DNA from: Meridianimarinicoccus marinus
GTDB taxonomy: Bacteria; Pseudomonadota; Alphaproteobacteria; Rhodobacterales; Rhodobacteraceae
Reading direction: 5' to 3'
Assembly (NCBI RefSeq): GCF_040689105.1
Contig: NZ_JBFBVU010000008.1
Location: 62,001-126,000 of the forward strand
DNA: 64,000 bases
A program made the position numbers and the translations under genes. Shown here in pieces: positions 24,307 through 32,903 of this stretch (its first letter is position 1; each line of letters opens with the position of its first letter). Under the pieces are notes generated by a model. The model was not told where the DNA came from, did no database searches, and worked only from the letters and a program-made list of their open reading frames with translations.

Positions 24307-25686
24307 ATGAAGATTCTGCGCAACACGCCCTTCGACCAGCTTGCCGTGGGCATGGAAGCCGAAACCCGCCGGCTGTGCGTGGCCGATGACCTCTATGTCT
24401 TTGCCCATGCCTCGGGCAATTTCAATCCGCTGCACCTGGCCTCGGAAGACGGCGATGGCGACGGGCTGCCCGAAGCGGTGGCACCGGGCGCCTGGGTCGG
24501 GGCGCTGATCTCGGCGGTGCTGGGCAACCAGTTGCCGGGGCCGGGCACCGTGTACCTCAGCCAGAGCTACCGCTTTCTGGGCCGTGCCATTGCCGGCGAC
24601 GAACTGATCGCCAAGGTGCGGCTGACCGGCAAGGGCGCGGGCAACCGCGTCACCTTCGACACCTGGGTCGAACTGGCGGACGGCACCCGCATCCTGGATG
24701 GCGAGGCCGAGGTGATCGCCCCCGCCGGCGACATCAGCTTCGACGCCGCCGAGATGCCCGGTCTCAGCGTGCAGCGGCACCGGCATTTCGACAAGCTGCT
24801 GGCCGAGGCCGAACCGCTGGACCCTGTGCCCACTGCGGTGGTGGCACCCGAAGAGACCAATTCGCTGGGCGGCGCGCTGCTGGCCCATGACCACACCATC
24901 ATCCAGCCGATCCTGATCGGTGACAGCGCCAAGATCACCGCCGCCGCGCAGGAGCTTGGGGCCGATATCTCGGGGCTTGAGGTGATCCACGTGGACACCC
25001 ACCGCGATGCCGCCGCCCTGGGCGTCAAGCTGGTGCTGGAGGGCAAGGTGCAGGCGCTGATGAAGGGCCATCTGCACACCGACGACCTGCTGCGGCAGGT
25101 GATGAAACGCGAGGGCGGGCTGCGCATCGGACGGCGGCTGAGCCATATCTTCGTGATGGATGTGCCGGGGCTGGATCACCTGCTGTTCGTCACCGATGCG
25201 GCGATCAACATCGCGCCGGATCTGGAAACCAAGGTCGACATCACCCAGAACGCCATCGACCTCGCCCGCGCGCTAGGGATCGAGACCCCGAAGGTGGGCG
25301 TACTGTCGGCGGTGGAAACGGTGACCACCAAGATCCCCTCGACGCTGGATGCGGCGGTGCTGTCGAAAATGGCCGATCGCGGCCAGATCCGCGGCGGCAT
25401 GGTGGACGGGCCGCTGGCCATGGACAATGCCATCGACATGGGGGCGGCGCGCACCAAGGGCATCAAGTCGATGGTTGCAGGCCGCGCCGAGATCCTGATC
25501 GCGCCGAACATGGAAAGCGGCAACATGCTGGCCAAGGAACTGACCTTCGTGGCCCACGCCGAGGCCGGCGGCATCGTTCTGGGTGCCCGCTGCCCGATCA
25601 TCCTGACCTCGCGCTCCGATGACGACAAGGCGCGGCTGGCCTCCTGCGCCATCGCCGCGCTCTATGCGAAAAGGACCGCCCTGTGA
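24307..25686 (+). CDS. MaoC-like hydratase fused to phosphate acetyltransferase
   Basis: 459 residues: an N-terminal MaoC/R-hydratase-like hotdog domain (about 1-140) and a C-terminal phosphate acetyl/butyryltransferase domain (about 160-459, with IQPILIGD and AGRAEILIAPNMESGNMLAKEL). The C-terminal domain interconverts acetyl-CoA and acetyl phosphate. In the hotdog domain the hydratase signature G-D-x-N-P-x-H reads SGNFNPLHL, so the catalytic aspartate is asparagine and hydratase activity is doubtful. The gene overlaps ackA by 4 bases. The ATG has a GGAAAGGA ribosome site. Confidence 0.9.
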   Translation: MKILRNTPFDQLAVGMEAETRRLCVADDLYVFAHASGNFNPLHLASEDGDGDGLPEAVAPGAWVGALISAVLGNQLPGPGTVYLSQSYRFLGRAIAGDELIAKVRLTGKGAGNRVTFDTWVELADGTRILDGEAEVIAPAGDISFDAAEMPGLSVQRHRHFDKLLAEAEPLDPVPTAVVAPEETNSLGGALLAHDHTIIQPILIGDSAKITAAAQELGADISGLEVIHVDTHRDAAALGVKLVLEGKVQALMKGHLHTDDLLRQVMKREGGLRIGRRLSHIFVMDVPGLDHLLFVTDAAINIAPDLETKVDITQNAIDLARALGIETPKVGVLSAVETVTTKIPSTLDAAVLSKMADRGQIRGGMVDGPLAMDNAIDMGAARTKGIKSMVAGRAEILIAPNMESGNMLAKELTFVAHAEAGGIVLGARCPIILTSRSDDDKARLASCAIAALYAKRTAL

Positions 25687-26840
25687 GCCGCATCCTGACA
25701 CTGAATTCCGGATCCTCCTCGATCAAGTTTTCGGTCTATGCGGCGGGCGATGCGCCTGCCCGGATGGCCGAGGGTCAGGTGGACCGGCTGGGCTCGGACG
25801 CGGCCGCGCTGACGCTGAAATGGCAGGGCACCAGGACCACCGCGCAGATCGGTCAGGTCGATCATCGGGGCGGGTTGCAGGCCATTCTGGACGCGCTGCG
25901 CCCGGTCCTGGCCGGGGCCGAGGTGGCCGGCGTGGGCCATCGCATCGTGCACGGCGGGCCGCGCTTCGACGCCCCGGCACTGCTGGACGACGACACGCTG
26001 ACCTATCTGGAAGGGTTCGAGGCTTTCGCCCCGCTGCACCAGCCGCACAATCTGGCCGCCGTGCGGGGTGCGCGTCTGGCCTTTCCCGCCGCGGTGCAAC
26101 TGGGCTGTTTCGACACCGCCTTTCATCGCGGTCATCCCTGGGTCAACGATACCTTTGCCCTGCCCCGCAGTTTCTATGACGAGGGCGTGCGCCGCTACGG
26201 GTTTCACGGGCTCAGCTATGCCTATATCGCAGGGGAACTGGCGCGGTTGGATCCGGGGGCGGCGCAGGGTCGGACCGTGGTGGCGCACCTGGGCAACGGC
26301 GCCTCAATGTGCGCCCTGCACGACGGAAAGTCGGTGGACTCGACCATGGGGTTCTCGGCGCTGGAGGGGCTGGCCATGGGCACCCGTTGCGGCCAGCTCG
26401 ATCCCGGCGTGATGCTCTACCTGCTGCAACAACGCGGGATGACGCCAGAGGCGGTGTCGGACCTGCTGTACAAGCAAAGCGGGCTAAAGGGGCTATCGGG
26501 CCTGTCCAACGACATGCGCGAGTTGGAGGCCGCCGATACCGAGGCGGCGCGCGAGGCCATCGCCTATTTCGTCTCGCGGATCCGGCGCGAATTGGGGGCC
26601 ATGGCGGCTGTTCTGGGCGGGCTGGATACGGTGGTGTTCACCGGCGGCATCGGCGAGAATTCGGCGCAGGTACGGGCGCAGGCCTGTGCCGGGATGGACT
26701 GGCTGGGGATCACGCTGGATGCGACGGCCAATGCCCAGGCGGCGCACGTGATCTCGACCGGGCCGGTGACCGTGCGTGTCATCCCGACCGACGAGGAACT
26801 GGTCATCGCGCGGGCGGTGAACGCGCGGATTGATGGCTGA
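25683..26840 (+). CDS. ackA: Acetate kinase
   Basis: 385 residues of the acetokinase family. It starts with LTLNSGSSSIKFSVY (phosphate/ATP-binding) and carries GVGHRIVHGGPRF, RYGFHGLSYAYI and the adenosine motif VVFTGGIGENSAQVRAQACA. It converts acetyl phosphate and ADP to acetate and ATP, or the reverse. Translational overlap with the phosphotransacetylase gene shows a dedicated Pta-AckA pair. The frame starts at a GTG overlapping the upstream stop (GTGA). Confidence 0.95.
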   Translation: MSRILTLNSGSSSIKFSVYAAGDAPARMAEGQVDRLGSDAAALTLKWQGTRTTAQIGQVDHRGGLQAILDALRPVLAGAEVAGVGHRIVHGGPRFDAPALLDDDTLTYLEGFEAFAPLHQPHNLAAVRGARLAFPAAVQLGCFDTAFHRGHPWVNDTFALPRSFYDEGVRRYGFHGLSYAYIAGELARLDPGAAQGRTVVAHLGNGASMCALHDGKSVDSTMGFSALEGLAMGTRCGQLDPGVMLYLLQQRGMTPEAVSDLLYKQSGLKGLSGLSNDMRELEAADTEAAREAIAYFVSRIRRELGAMAAVLGGLDTVVFTGGIGENSAQVRAQACAGMDWLGITLDATANAQAAHVISTGPVTVRVIPTDEELVIARAVNARIDG

Positions 26841-26863
26841 CGCAGGGGCCTTGAATTTCTTGT

Positions 26864-26894
26864 CTCCGGCGGGAGTATTTTTGCCCAGAAAAAG
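26864..26894 (+). terminator. ackA terminator-like motif (dispersed Rhodobacterales-type element)
   Basis: CTCC-GGCG-GGAG followed by TATTTTTG, continuing CCCAGAAAAAG. The short GC stem plus T tract 23 bases after the ackA stop looks like an intrinsic terminator. Variants occur at 5861-5885 and 34621-34656 on the opposite strand. Confidence 0.55.
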
Positions 26895-26952
26895 CCTGTG
26901 GGGTGGCAGGGCAGCGGTTGCGGTAGGTCACGGCCTCGGCCAGTCTGGGACC

Positions 26953-27717
26953 ATGGCGGGTTTCTGGGCACCGGGTGTGCGGCTTTTTCATCTGATCTTG
27001 CTGGTGCTTTTTTCGATCTGCGGGACCGCGCGGGCCGATGAGGTCACCGTCTTCGCCGCCGCCAGCCTGAAGACCGCGCTGGATGAGGTGGCCGCCGGCT
27101 GGGAAGCCGCGACCGGGCACCACGTGCGGGCGGCCTATGCGGGCAGTTCAGGGCTGGCGCGCCAGATCGCGCAGGGCGCGCCCGCCGACCTGTTCATCTC
27201 GGCCAACACCGCCTGGATGGATTGGCTGGAGGTCGAAGGCGCGATTGATCCGGGCAGCCGCCGCGCTTTGCTGGGCAACCGGCTGGTGCTGGTCGGGCCG
27301 GCAGGGGCGCCGCCGCTGGACCTGGCCGCGCTGCCGACGAAGCTGGGCAGCGGGCGGTTGGCGATGGCGCTGGTCGACGCGGTGCCGGCGGGGATCTACG
27401 GGCGTGCGGCGCTGGAGCATCTGGGCCTGTGGCCGGATCTTCGGGCGCAGGTGGTGGAGACCGACAACGTGCGTGCCGCACTGGCCCTGGTGGCGATTGG
27501 AGCGGCGCAGATGGGAATTGTCTATGGCACCGATGCGCGGGCCGAGCCGCGGGTGGCGGTGCGGGCGGCGTTCGATCCGCAAAGCCATCCGCCGATCCTC
27601 TATCCCGCAGCCCTGATGCCGGGTGCCTCTGCGGTGGCGGCCGCCTTTCTGACCTATCTGTCGGAGCCGGAGGCCGGCGCGGTTTTCACACGCCATGGCT
27701 TCGCGGTGATACCGTGA
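26953..27717 (+). CDS. modA: Molybdate ABC transporter, substrate-binding protein
   Basis: 254 residues from the ATG giving MAGFWAPGVRLFHLILLVLF, a Sec signal peptide ending near GTARA-D. An open frame continues upstream but only adds non-signal sequence. The mature part has the ModA features VTVFAAASLKTALDEVA, AYAGSSGLARQIAQGAPADL and ANTAWMDWLE. It captures molybdate (or tungstate) in the periplasm for molybdenum-cofactor enzymes. The stop overlaps the modB start. Confidence 0.93.
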   Translation: MAGFWAPGVRLFHLILLVLFSICGTARADEVTVFAAASLKTALDEVAAGWEAATGHHVRAAYAGSSGLARQIAQGAPADLFISANTAWMDWLEVEGAIDPGSRRALLGNRLVLVGPAGAPPLDLAALPTKLGSGRLAMALVDAVPAGIYGRAALEHLGLWPDLRAQVVETDNVRAALALVAIGAAQMGIVYGTDARAEPRVAVRAAFDPQSHPPILYPAALMPGASAVAAAFLTYLSEPEAGAVFTRHGFAVIP

Positions 27718-28406
27718 GCGGGTTTTCCCCCGAGGTCTGGCAGGCCATCGCGCTGTCACTGAAAGTGTCGTTCTGGGCGGTGGCGGCCAGCCTGCCGTTC
27801 GGCATCTTCGTGGCTTATGCACTGGCGCGCTGGCGGTTTCCGGGCAAGGGGGTGGTCAACGGGTTGGTGCATCTGCCGTTGATCCTGCCACCTGTGGTGA
27901 CCGGCTATCTGCTGTTGCTGACCTTCGGTCCGCAGGGGCCGCTGGGCCGGGGGCTGGCGGTGCTGGGCCTCGAGGTGGCGTTCCGCTGGACCGGGGCGGC
28001 GCTGGCCGCCGCGATCATGGCGTTTCCGCTGATGGTACGCGCCATCCGCCTGGCGATCGAGGCTGTGGATCCGAAGCTGGAGGAGGCCGCTGGCACGCTG
28101 GGCGCACCGCCGCTGTGGGTCTTTGCCACTGTCACCCTGCCGATGGCCGCGCCGGGCATCCTGGCGGGCGCGGTTCTGGGTTTTGCCAAGGCGATGGGCG
28201 AGTTTGGCGCCACCATCACCTTCGTCTCGTCGATCCCCGGCGAGACCCGCACCGTGCCCTCGGCGATCTATGCCTTCCTACAGGTGCCCGGCGCGCAACC
28301 GGCAGTTTTCTGGCTGGTGGCCCTGTCGGTGGCGGTGGCCATGGCGGCCCTGCTGGTGTCGGAACTGGTGGCGGCGCGCATCGCGGCGCGGGTGCGCGGA
28401 CGATGA
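27714..28406 (+). CDS. modB: Molybdate ABC transporter, permease
   Basis: 230 residues with five or so membrane helices and the EAA loop KLEEAAGTLGAPPLWVFATV followed by ILAGAVLGFAKAMGEFGATI, both classical for ModB. The GTG start overlaps the modA stop (GTGA). A longer frame exists upstream but lies within modA. The stop overlaps the modC ATG. It forms the membrane channel of the molybdate importer. Confidence 0.94.
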   Translation: MSGFSPEVWQAIALSLKVSFWAVAASLPFGIFVAYALARWRFPGKGVVNGLVHLPLILPPVVTGYLLLLTFGPQGPLGRGLAVLGLEVAFRWTGAALAAAIMAFPLMVRAIRLAIEAVDPKLEEAAGTLGAPPLWVFATVTLPMAAPGILAGAVLGFAKAMGEFGATITFVSSIPGETRTVPSAIYAFLQVPGAQPAVFWLVALSVAVAMAALLVSELVAARIAARVRGR

Positions 28407-29617
28407 GCGTCTCCGTTGCCCTGTCCCACGCCCTGCCCGGCTTTGCCCTGAACGTGGGCTTCGAGGCCCCCGACGGGGTGACCGCCCTGTTCGGCCGTTC
28501 GGGTTCGGGGAAAACCAGCGTGGTCAATGCCATGGCCGGGTTGCTGCGGCCCGACCGGGGGCGCATTTCGGTGGGGGGCGAGGTCCTGTGCGACACGGAC
28601 TCCGGTCTGTGGCTGCCGCCGTACCGCCGCCGCGTGGGCTATGTGTTTCAGGATGCACGGCTGTTTCCGCATCTGAACGTGCGCGACAACCTGGAGTACG
28701 GCCAGCGTTTCTCGCGGCGCGGGCGGCGCGCGGGCATCGACCATGTGGTCGGGCTGTTGGGGCTGGAGGCGCTGCTGGCGCGTCGTCCCGGTGCCCTCTC
28801 GGGGGGCGAGCGCCAGCGGGTTGCCATTGGCCGGGCCTTGTTGTCGGACCCGCGCATCCTGTTGCTGGATGAACCGCTGGCCGCGCTGGACGAGGCCCGC
28901 AAGGCCGAGATCCTGCCGCATCTGGAGCGGCTGCGCGACGACAGCCGCATTCCCATCATCTTCGTCAGCCATTCGGCCTCAGAAGTGGCGCGGCTGGCGA
29001 CCACGGTGGTGGCCATGGACGCGGGCCGGGTGGAGCGCGTGGGTCCCGCCGCCGAGGTGCTGTCGGATCTCTCGGCAGTGCGCACCATCGGTGTGCGCGA
29101 GGCCGGTTCGGTCCTGACCGGGCAAGTGGCGGCGCATCATTCGGACGGGCTGAGCGAGGTGCGGGTCTCGGCCGGATCGCTGTTCCTACCGCGCTTCGGG
29201 GCGGCAGTGGGGGCACGGGTCCGTGTGCGGATCGAGGCGCAGGACGTGATCCTCGCCCGTGGGCGGCCCGAAGGGTTGTCGGCGCTGAACATCCTGCCCG
29301 GCGAGGTCATCGAGATGCGCGGCGGCACCGGGCCGGGGGTCATGGTGCAGTTGCAGATCGGCGCCGACCGCCTGCTGGCGCGGGTCACGCGGCGGTCGGC
29401 CGAGGCGCTGGGGCTGGCACCCGGCGCGCCCTGTCACGCGGTGGTGAAATCGGTCTCGGTGGCGCGGCTGGACGTGGGTGTTGTGGACACGGTCAATCCG
29501 GGCGAGGATCAAGCCGCGCCCGTCACGGCGGGCAGGGAACAAGATGCGCCCGGCACGGCGGGCGATGATCAAGGCGCGCCCGGCATGGCGGGCGACAGCG
29601 GGGAGAAAACGCGATGA
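28403..29617 (+). CDS. modC: Molybdate ABC transporter, ATPase, with repetitive C-terminal tail
   Basis: 404 residues. Walker A is FGRSGSGKTSVVNAM, the signature LSGGERQRVAIGRAL and Walker B ILLLDEPLAALDEA. A MOP (molybdate-pterin-binding) domain occupies about residues 290-362 (NILPGEVIEMR ... CHAVVKSVSV). After the MOP domain comes a tail of about 40 residues not usual for ModC, made of three 10-residue repeats of the type DQGAPGTAGD, encoded by 30-base repeats. The tail is low-complexity and probably dispensable. The stop overlaps the start of the next gene. Confidence 0.93.
   Translation: MSVSVALSHALPGFALNVGFEAPDGVTALFGRSGSGKTSVVNAMAGLLRPDRGRISVGGEVLCDTDSGLWLPPYRRRVGYVFQDARLFPHLNVRDNLEYGQRFSRRGRRAGIDHVVGLLGLEALLARRPGALSGGERQRVAIGRALLSDPRILLLDEPLAALDEARKAEILPHLERLRDDSRIPIIFVSHSASEVARLATTVVAMDAGRVERVGPAAEVLSDLSAVRTIGVREAGSVLTGQVAAHHSDGLSEVRVSAGSLFLPRFGAAVGARVRVRIEAQDVILARGRPEGLSALNILPGEVIEMRGGTGPGVMVQLQIGADRLLARVTRRSAEALGLAPGAPCHAVVKSVSVARLDVGVVDTVNPGEDQAAPVTAGREQDAPGTAGDDQGAPGMAGDSGEKTR
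29507..29596 (+). repeat. Three 30-base tandem repeats in modC
   Basis: Three in-frame copies of a 30-base unit (29507-29536, 29537-29566, 29567-29596), each with the core GCGCCCGGCACGGCGGGC or a close variant. They encode the peptides DQAAPVTAGR, EQDAPGTAGD and DQGAPGMAGD. This looks like minisatellite growth at the end of the gene and should vary in copy number between strains. Confidence 0.85.
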
Positions 29618-30996
29618 AGAACCTTCTGTCGGGACTGGTGATGGCGGCCTTGGCAGGCGCGGCGGGAGCCGAGACGCTTGAAGGCCGGGCGCAGATGCCT
29701 TCCGGCGTGCAGACACCGGGCGGCGCAACGTTCGAGGCGGTGCTGGAAGACATCTCGCTGGCCGATGCACCTGCGGTTGAACTGGGCCGCAGCGCCTTTG
29801 CCCCGCCGCAGACCTATGGCTGGCCCTTTTCCATCGACTATGACACCGCCGCACTGGACCCGCGCCACAGCTATGCGGTGCGAGGGCGGGTGACCGGGGC
29901 AACGGGGCAGCTTCTGTTTGTCACCGACACCGTGGTGCCGGTGCTGGAAGATGGCGCCGATGCCCCTGTCCTGAACCTCGTGGCTGTCGCCGGGGCCGAC
30001 CAGCCGGTTGTCGGGGCGCATGGTCTGCGCCTGCCCGCGACCTTCACCGGCACCCTGCCCTGCGCCGATTGCGAGGGCATCGCGCATCACCTGGATCTGT
30101 GGCCCGACCAGACCTATCACCTGCGCCGCATCTGGCAGGGCAAGACGCCGCCCCTGATCCGCGACGAGGTCGGGCGATGGTACGTGGATCCGGCACGCGC
30201 CGCGCTGGTGCTGCATGGCGCCGCCGAAATGCCGCTGCAGTGGGAAATCCAGGCCCCCGATCGCCTGCGCGCGCTGGACATGCAGGGCAAGGTCATCGAC
30301 AGCGACCTGCCCTATGAATTGCAAGGCACGGTCCCCCTTGAGGAAACCGATCTGGACCTGCCCTTGCAGGGCTTGGTGACATACTTTGCCGATGCGGCAC
30401 AATTCGAGGTCTGCCTGTCCGGCAAGACCTACCCTGTCGAGATGTCCGGCGACTACCCGGCGCTGGAACGCGCCTATGGCGAGGCCCGCCCCACACCCGG
30501 CGCGCCGCTGCTGGCCACGGTCATGGGGCGGCTGGAACTGCGCCCGGCGATGGAAGGCCCCGACCGGCGCAGCCTGATCGTGGACCGCTTCGTCAGCATC
30601 TGGCCGGAAGGCACCTGCGACCGGCACCGGGCTCCGACGCGGCTGGAAAACACCTATTGGCGGATCGCGCAGCTGAACGGCGAAACACTCACCGCACAGC
30701 CAGGCGGGCGTGAGCCGCATCTGCTGCTGCGCGGCGGTGCCGACAACGCCTATCAGGCAACGGTCGGCTGCAACGGGCTGGGCGGCAGCTATACGCGCGA
30801 CAGCGAGAACGGCCTGCGCTTCGAACGGGGCATGTCGACGCTGATGGCCTGCCCACCGCCGCTGGACGGTTGGGAACAGGCGTTCGCCGGGGTGCTGGGC
30901 GCCACCCGAAGCTGGGACATCGCGGGTCAAAGCCTGATGCTTCTGGACGACAACGGCGATGCGCTGGCGGTGCTCGACGCGGTCTATCTGCCCTGA
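29614..30996 (+). CDS. Envelope protein with YbaY-, NlpE- and META-like domains
   Basis: 460 residues with a signal peptide (MKNLLSGLVMAALAGAAGAE) but no lipobox cysteine. Three domains follow in order. A YbaY/YscW-like lipoprotein domain spans about 20-130 (ARGRVTGATGQLLFVTD region). An NlpE/CopP-like domain spans about 135-240 and includes the CxxC of FTGTLPCADCEGIAHHLDLW. A C-terminal META/HslJ domain spans about 345-460 (LENTYWRIAQLNG, TVGCNGLGGSYTRD, MSTLMACPPPLDGWEQ). Such domains occur in stress-sensing envelope proteins. Its ATG overlaps the modC stop, so it is expressed with molybdate uptake. Role unknown. Confidence 0.82.
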   Translation: MKNLLSGLVMAALAGAAGAETLEGRAQMPSGVQTPGGATFEAVLEDISLADAPAVELGRSAFAPPQTYGWPFSIDYDTAALDPRHSYAVRGRVTGATGQLLFVTDTVVPVLEDGADAPVLNLVAVAGADQPVVGAHGLRLPATFTGTLPCADCEGIAHHLDLWPDQTYHLRRIWQGKTPPLIRDEVGRWYVDPARAALVLHGAAEMPLQWEIQAPDRLRALDMQGKVIDSDLPYELQGTVPLEETDLDLPLQGLVTYFADAAQFEVCLSGKTYPVEMSGDYPALERAYGEARPTPGAPLLATVMGRLELRPAMEGPDRRSLIVDRFVSIWPEGTCDRHRAPTRLENTYWRIAQLNGETLTAQPGGREPHLLLRGGADNAYQATVGCNGLGGSYTRDSENGLRFERGMSTLMACPPPLDGWEQAFAGVLGATRSWDIAGQSLMLLDDNGDALAVLDAVYLP

Positions 30997-31096
30997 CCCG
31001 TCCTGCACTCGACCCCCGCGCGCCCCAAGTTTGCAGTGGCGCATCCCGGCATTTTCCGGCAAATCTGAGGCACGTCCCGTCAACCGAGGAAGACCC

Positions 31097-32878
31097 ATGA
31101 GCGACACCCGCGCCAAACGCCGTTTCCGTTCGCAAGAGTGGTTTGACAATCCCAACAATCCCGGCATGACCGCGCTTTATATCGAGCGCTATCTGAACCA
31201 GGAATACACACGCGGCGAATTGCAAGGCGACCGCCCGGTGGTGGGCATCGCCCAGACCGGCAGCGACCTGGCCCCCTGCAACAAGATCCACGTCTTCCTG
31301 ATGGATCGCATTAAGGCGGGCATCCGCGACGCGGGCGGCATCCCGATGGAATTCCCGGTGCACCCGATCCAGGAAACCGGCAAGCGGCCCACCGCCGCGC
31401 TGGATCGCAACCTGGCCTATCTGTCGCTGGTCGAGGTGCTGCACGGCTATCCCATCGATGGGGTGGTGCTGACCACCGGTTGCGACAAGACCACACCGGC
31501 GATGCTGATGGGTGCGGCCACTGCCGATCTGCCCGCCATCGCGCTGAACGGCGGCCCGATGCTGGACGGCTGGTGGGACGGCAAGCTGGCCGGGTCCGGC
31601 ACCATTGTCTGGGAAAGCCGCCGCCTGCTGGCCGAAGGTGCCATCGACTACGAGGAATTCATGGGCCGGGTCTGCGCTTCGGCGCCGTCGCTGGGCCATT
31701 GCAACACCATGGGCACCGCCAGCACCATGAACGCCATGGCCGAGGCCCTGGGCATGACCCTGCCCGGCAACGCGGCCATTCCCGCCCCCTTCCGCGAGCG
31801 TATGGCCATGGCCTATGAAACCGGGCGGCGGGCCGTGGATATGGTGCTGGAGGATCTCAAACCCTCGGACATCCTGACCCGCGAAAGCTTCGAGAACGCC
31901 ATTCTGGTCAACGCGGCCATCGGCGGCTCGACCAACGCGCCGCCGCATCTTCAGGCCATCGCCCGCCACGCCGGGGTGGAGCTGACCGTGAAGGACTGGG
32001 AAACCGTCGGCTTCGACATCCCGCTGCTGGTCAACATGCAGCCCGCCGGTGCCTATCTGGGCGAACGCTTCTACCGCGCCGGTGGCGTGCCGGCGGTGAT
32101 GGGCGAATTGCTGGCCGCCGGACGTCTGCACGCGGATGCACGGGCCGCCACCGGAACCACCATGGCCGCGGCCCTGGGCAAGGCCCGCAGCACCGACACC
32201 GAGGTGATCCGCCCCTTCGACAACCCCCTGCGCGAAAACGCGGGCTTTCTGGTCCTGTCGGGCAACCTGTTCGACAGCGCCCTGATGAAGACCAGCGTGA
32301 TTTCAAAGGACTTCCGCGCGCGCTTCCTCTCCGAACCGGGGCGGGAAAACATCTTCGAAGCCCGCGCCGTGGTCTTCGAAGGCCCCGAGGATTACCACGA
32401 ACGGATCAACGATCCGGCACTGGAGATCGACGACCGTACCATCCTGTTCATCCGGGGCGTCGGCTGCGTCGGCTACCCCGGCTCGGCCGAGGTGGTCAAC
32501 ATGCTGCCCCCCGACGCGCTGGTGCAGGCCGGCGTCAACCATCTGCCGACGGTGGGCGACGGGCGACAATCGGGCACTTCGGAGAGCCCTTCGATCCTGA
32601 ACGCCAGCCCCGAAAGCGTGGTCGGCGGCGGTCTGGCCCTGCTGCAGACTGGCGACAAGGTGCGGCTGGACCTCAACACCTCCAGCCTGAACGCGCTGGT
32701 GTCCGACGAAGACTGGGCCGCCCGCCGCGCCGCCTGGACCCCGCCCGAATTGCACCACCAGACCCCTTGGCAAGAGATCTACCGCACCCATGTGGGCCAA
32801 TTGGCCGAGGGCGGCTGCCTGGAACTGGCCACCGCCTATCACAAGGTCGCCCGCGACCTGCCGCGCGACAATCACTAG
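31097..32878 (+). CDS. IlvD/Edd family sugar-acid dehydratase (arabonate/xylonate type)
   Basis: 593 residues of the dihydroxy-acid/6-phosphogluconate dehydratase family. The three iron-sulfur cluster cysteines appear in TGSDLAPCNKIH, LTTGCDKTTPA and SLGHCNTMGTAS. The N-terminal FRSQEWFDNPNNPGMTALYI resembles L-arabonate/D-xylonate dehydratases rather than IlvD. It would dehydrate a pentonate or similar to the 2-keto-3-deoxy acid. The SDR and FAH-type genes directly downstream support an oxidative sugar-acid route. The exact sugar is not determined. Confidence 0.88.
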   Translation: MSDTRAKRRFRSQEWFDNPNNPGMTALYIERYLNQEYTRGELQGDRPVVGIAQTGSDLAPCNKIHVFLMDRIKAGIRDAGGIPMEFPVHPIQETGKRPTAALDRNLAYLSLVEVLHGYPIDGVVLTTGCDKTTPAMLMGAATADLPAIALNGGPMLDGWWDGKLAGSGTIVWESRRLLAEGAIDYEEFMGRVCASAPSLGHCNTMGTASTMNAMAEALGMTLPGNAAIPAPFRERMAMAYETGRRAVDMVLEDLKPSDILTRESFENAILVNAAIGGSTNAPPHLQAIARHAGVELTVKDWETVGFDIPLLVNMQPAGAYLGERFYRAGGVPAVMGELLAAGRLHADARAATGTTMAAALGKARSTDTEVIRPFDNPLRENAGFLVLSGNLFDSALMKTSVISKDFRARFLSEPGRENIFEARAVVFEGPEDYHERINDPALEIDDRTILFIRGVGCVGYPGSAEVVNMLPPDALVQAGVNHLPTVGDGRQSGTSESPSILNASPESVVGGGLALLQTGDKVRLDLNTSSLNALVSDEDWAARRAAWTPPELHHQTPWQEIYRTHVGQLAEGGCLELATAYHKVARDLPRDNH

Positions 32879-32903
32879 GCCAGCCAAGATATCGGAGCGA
32901 CAG

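Noticed and set aside
24065..24307. Possible small gene upstream of the MaoC-Pta fusion
   Set aside because: Arginine/proline-rich translation without family features, no ribosome site; most likely leader or spacer.
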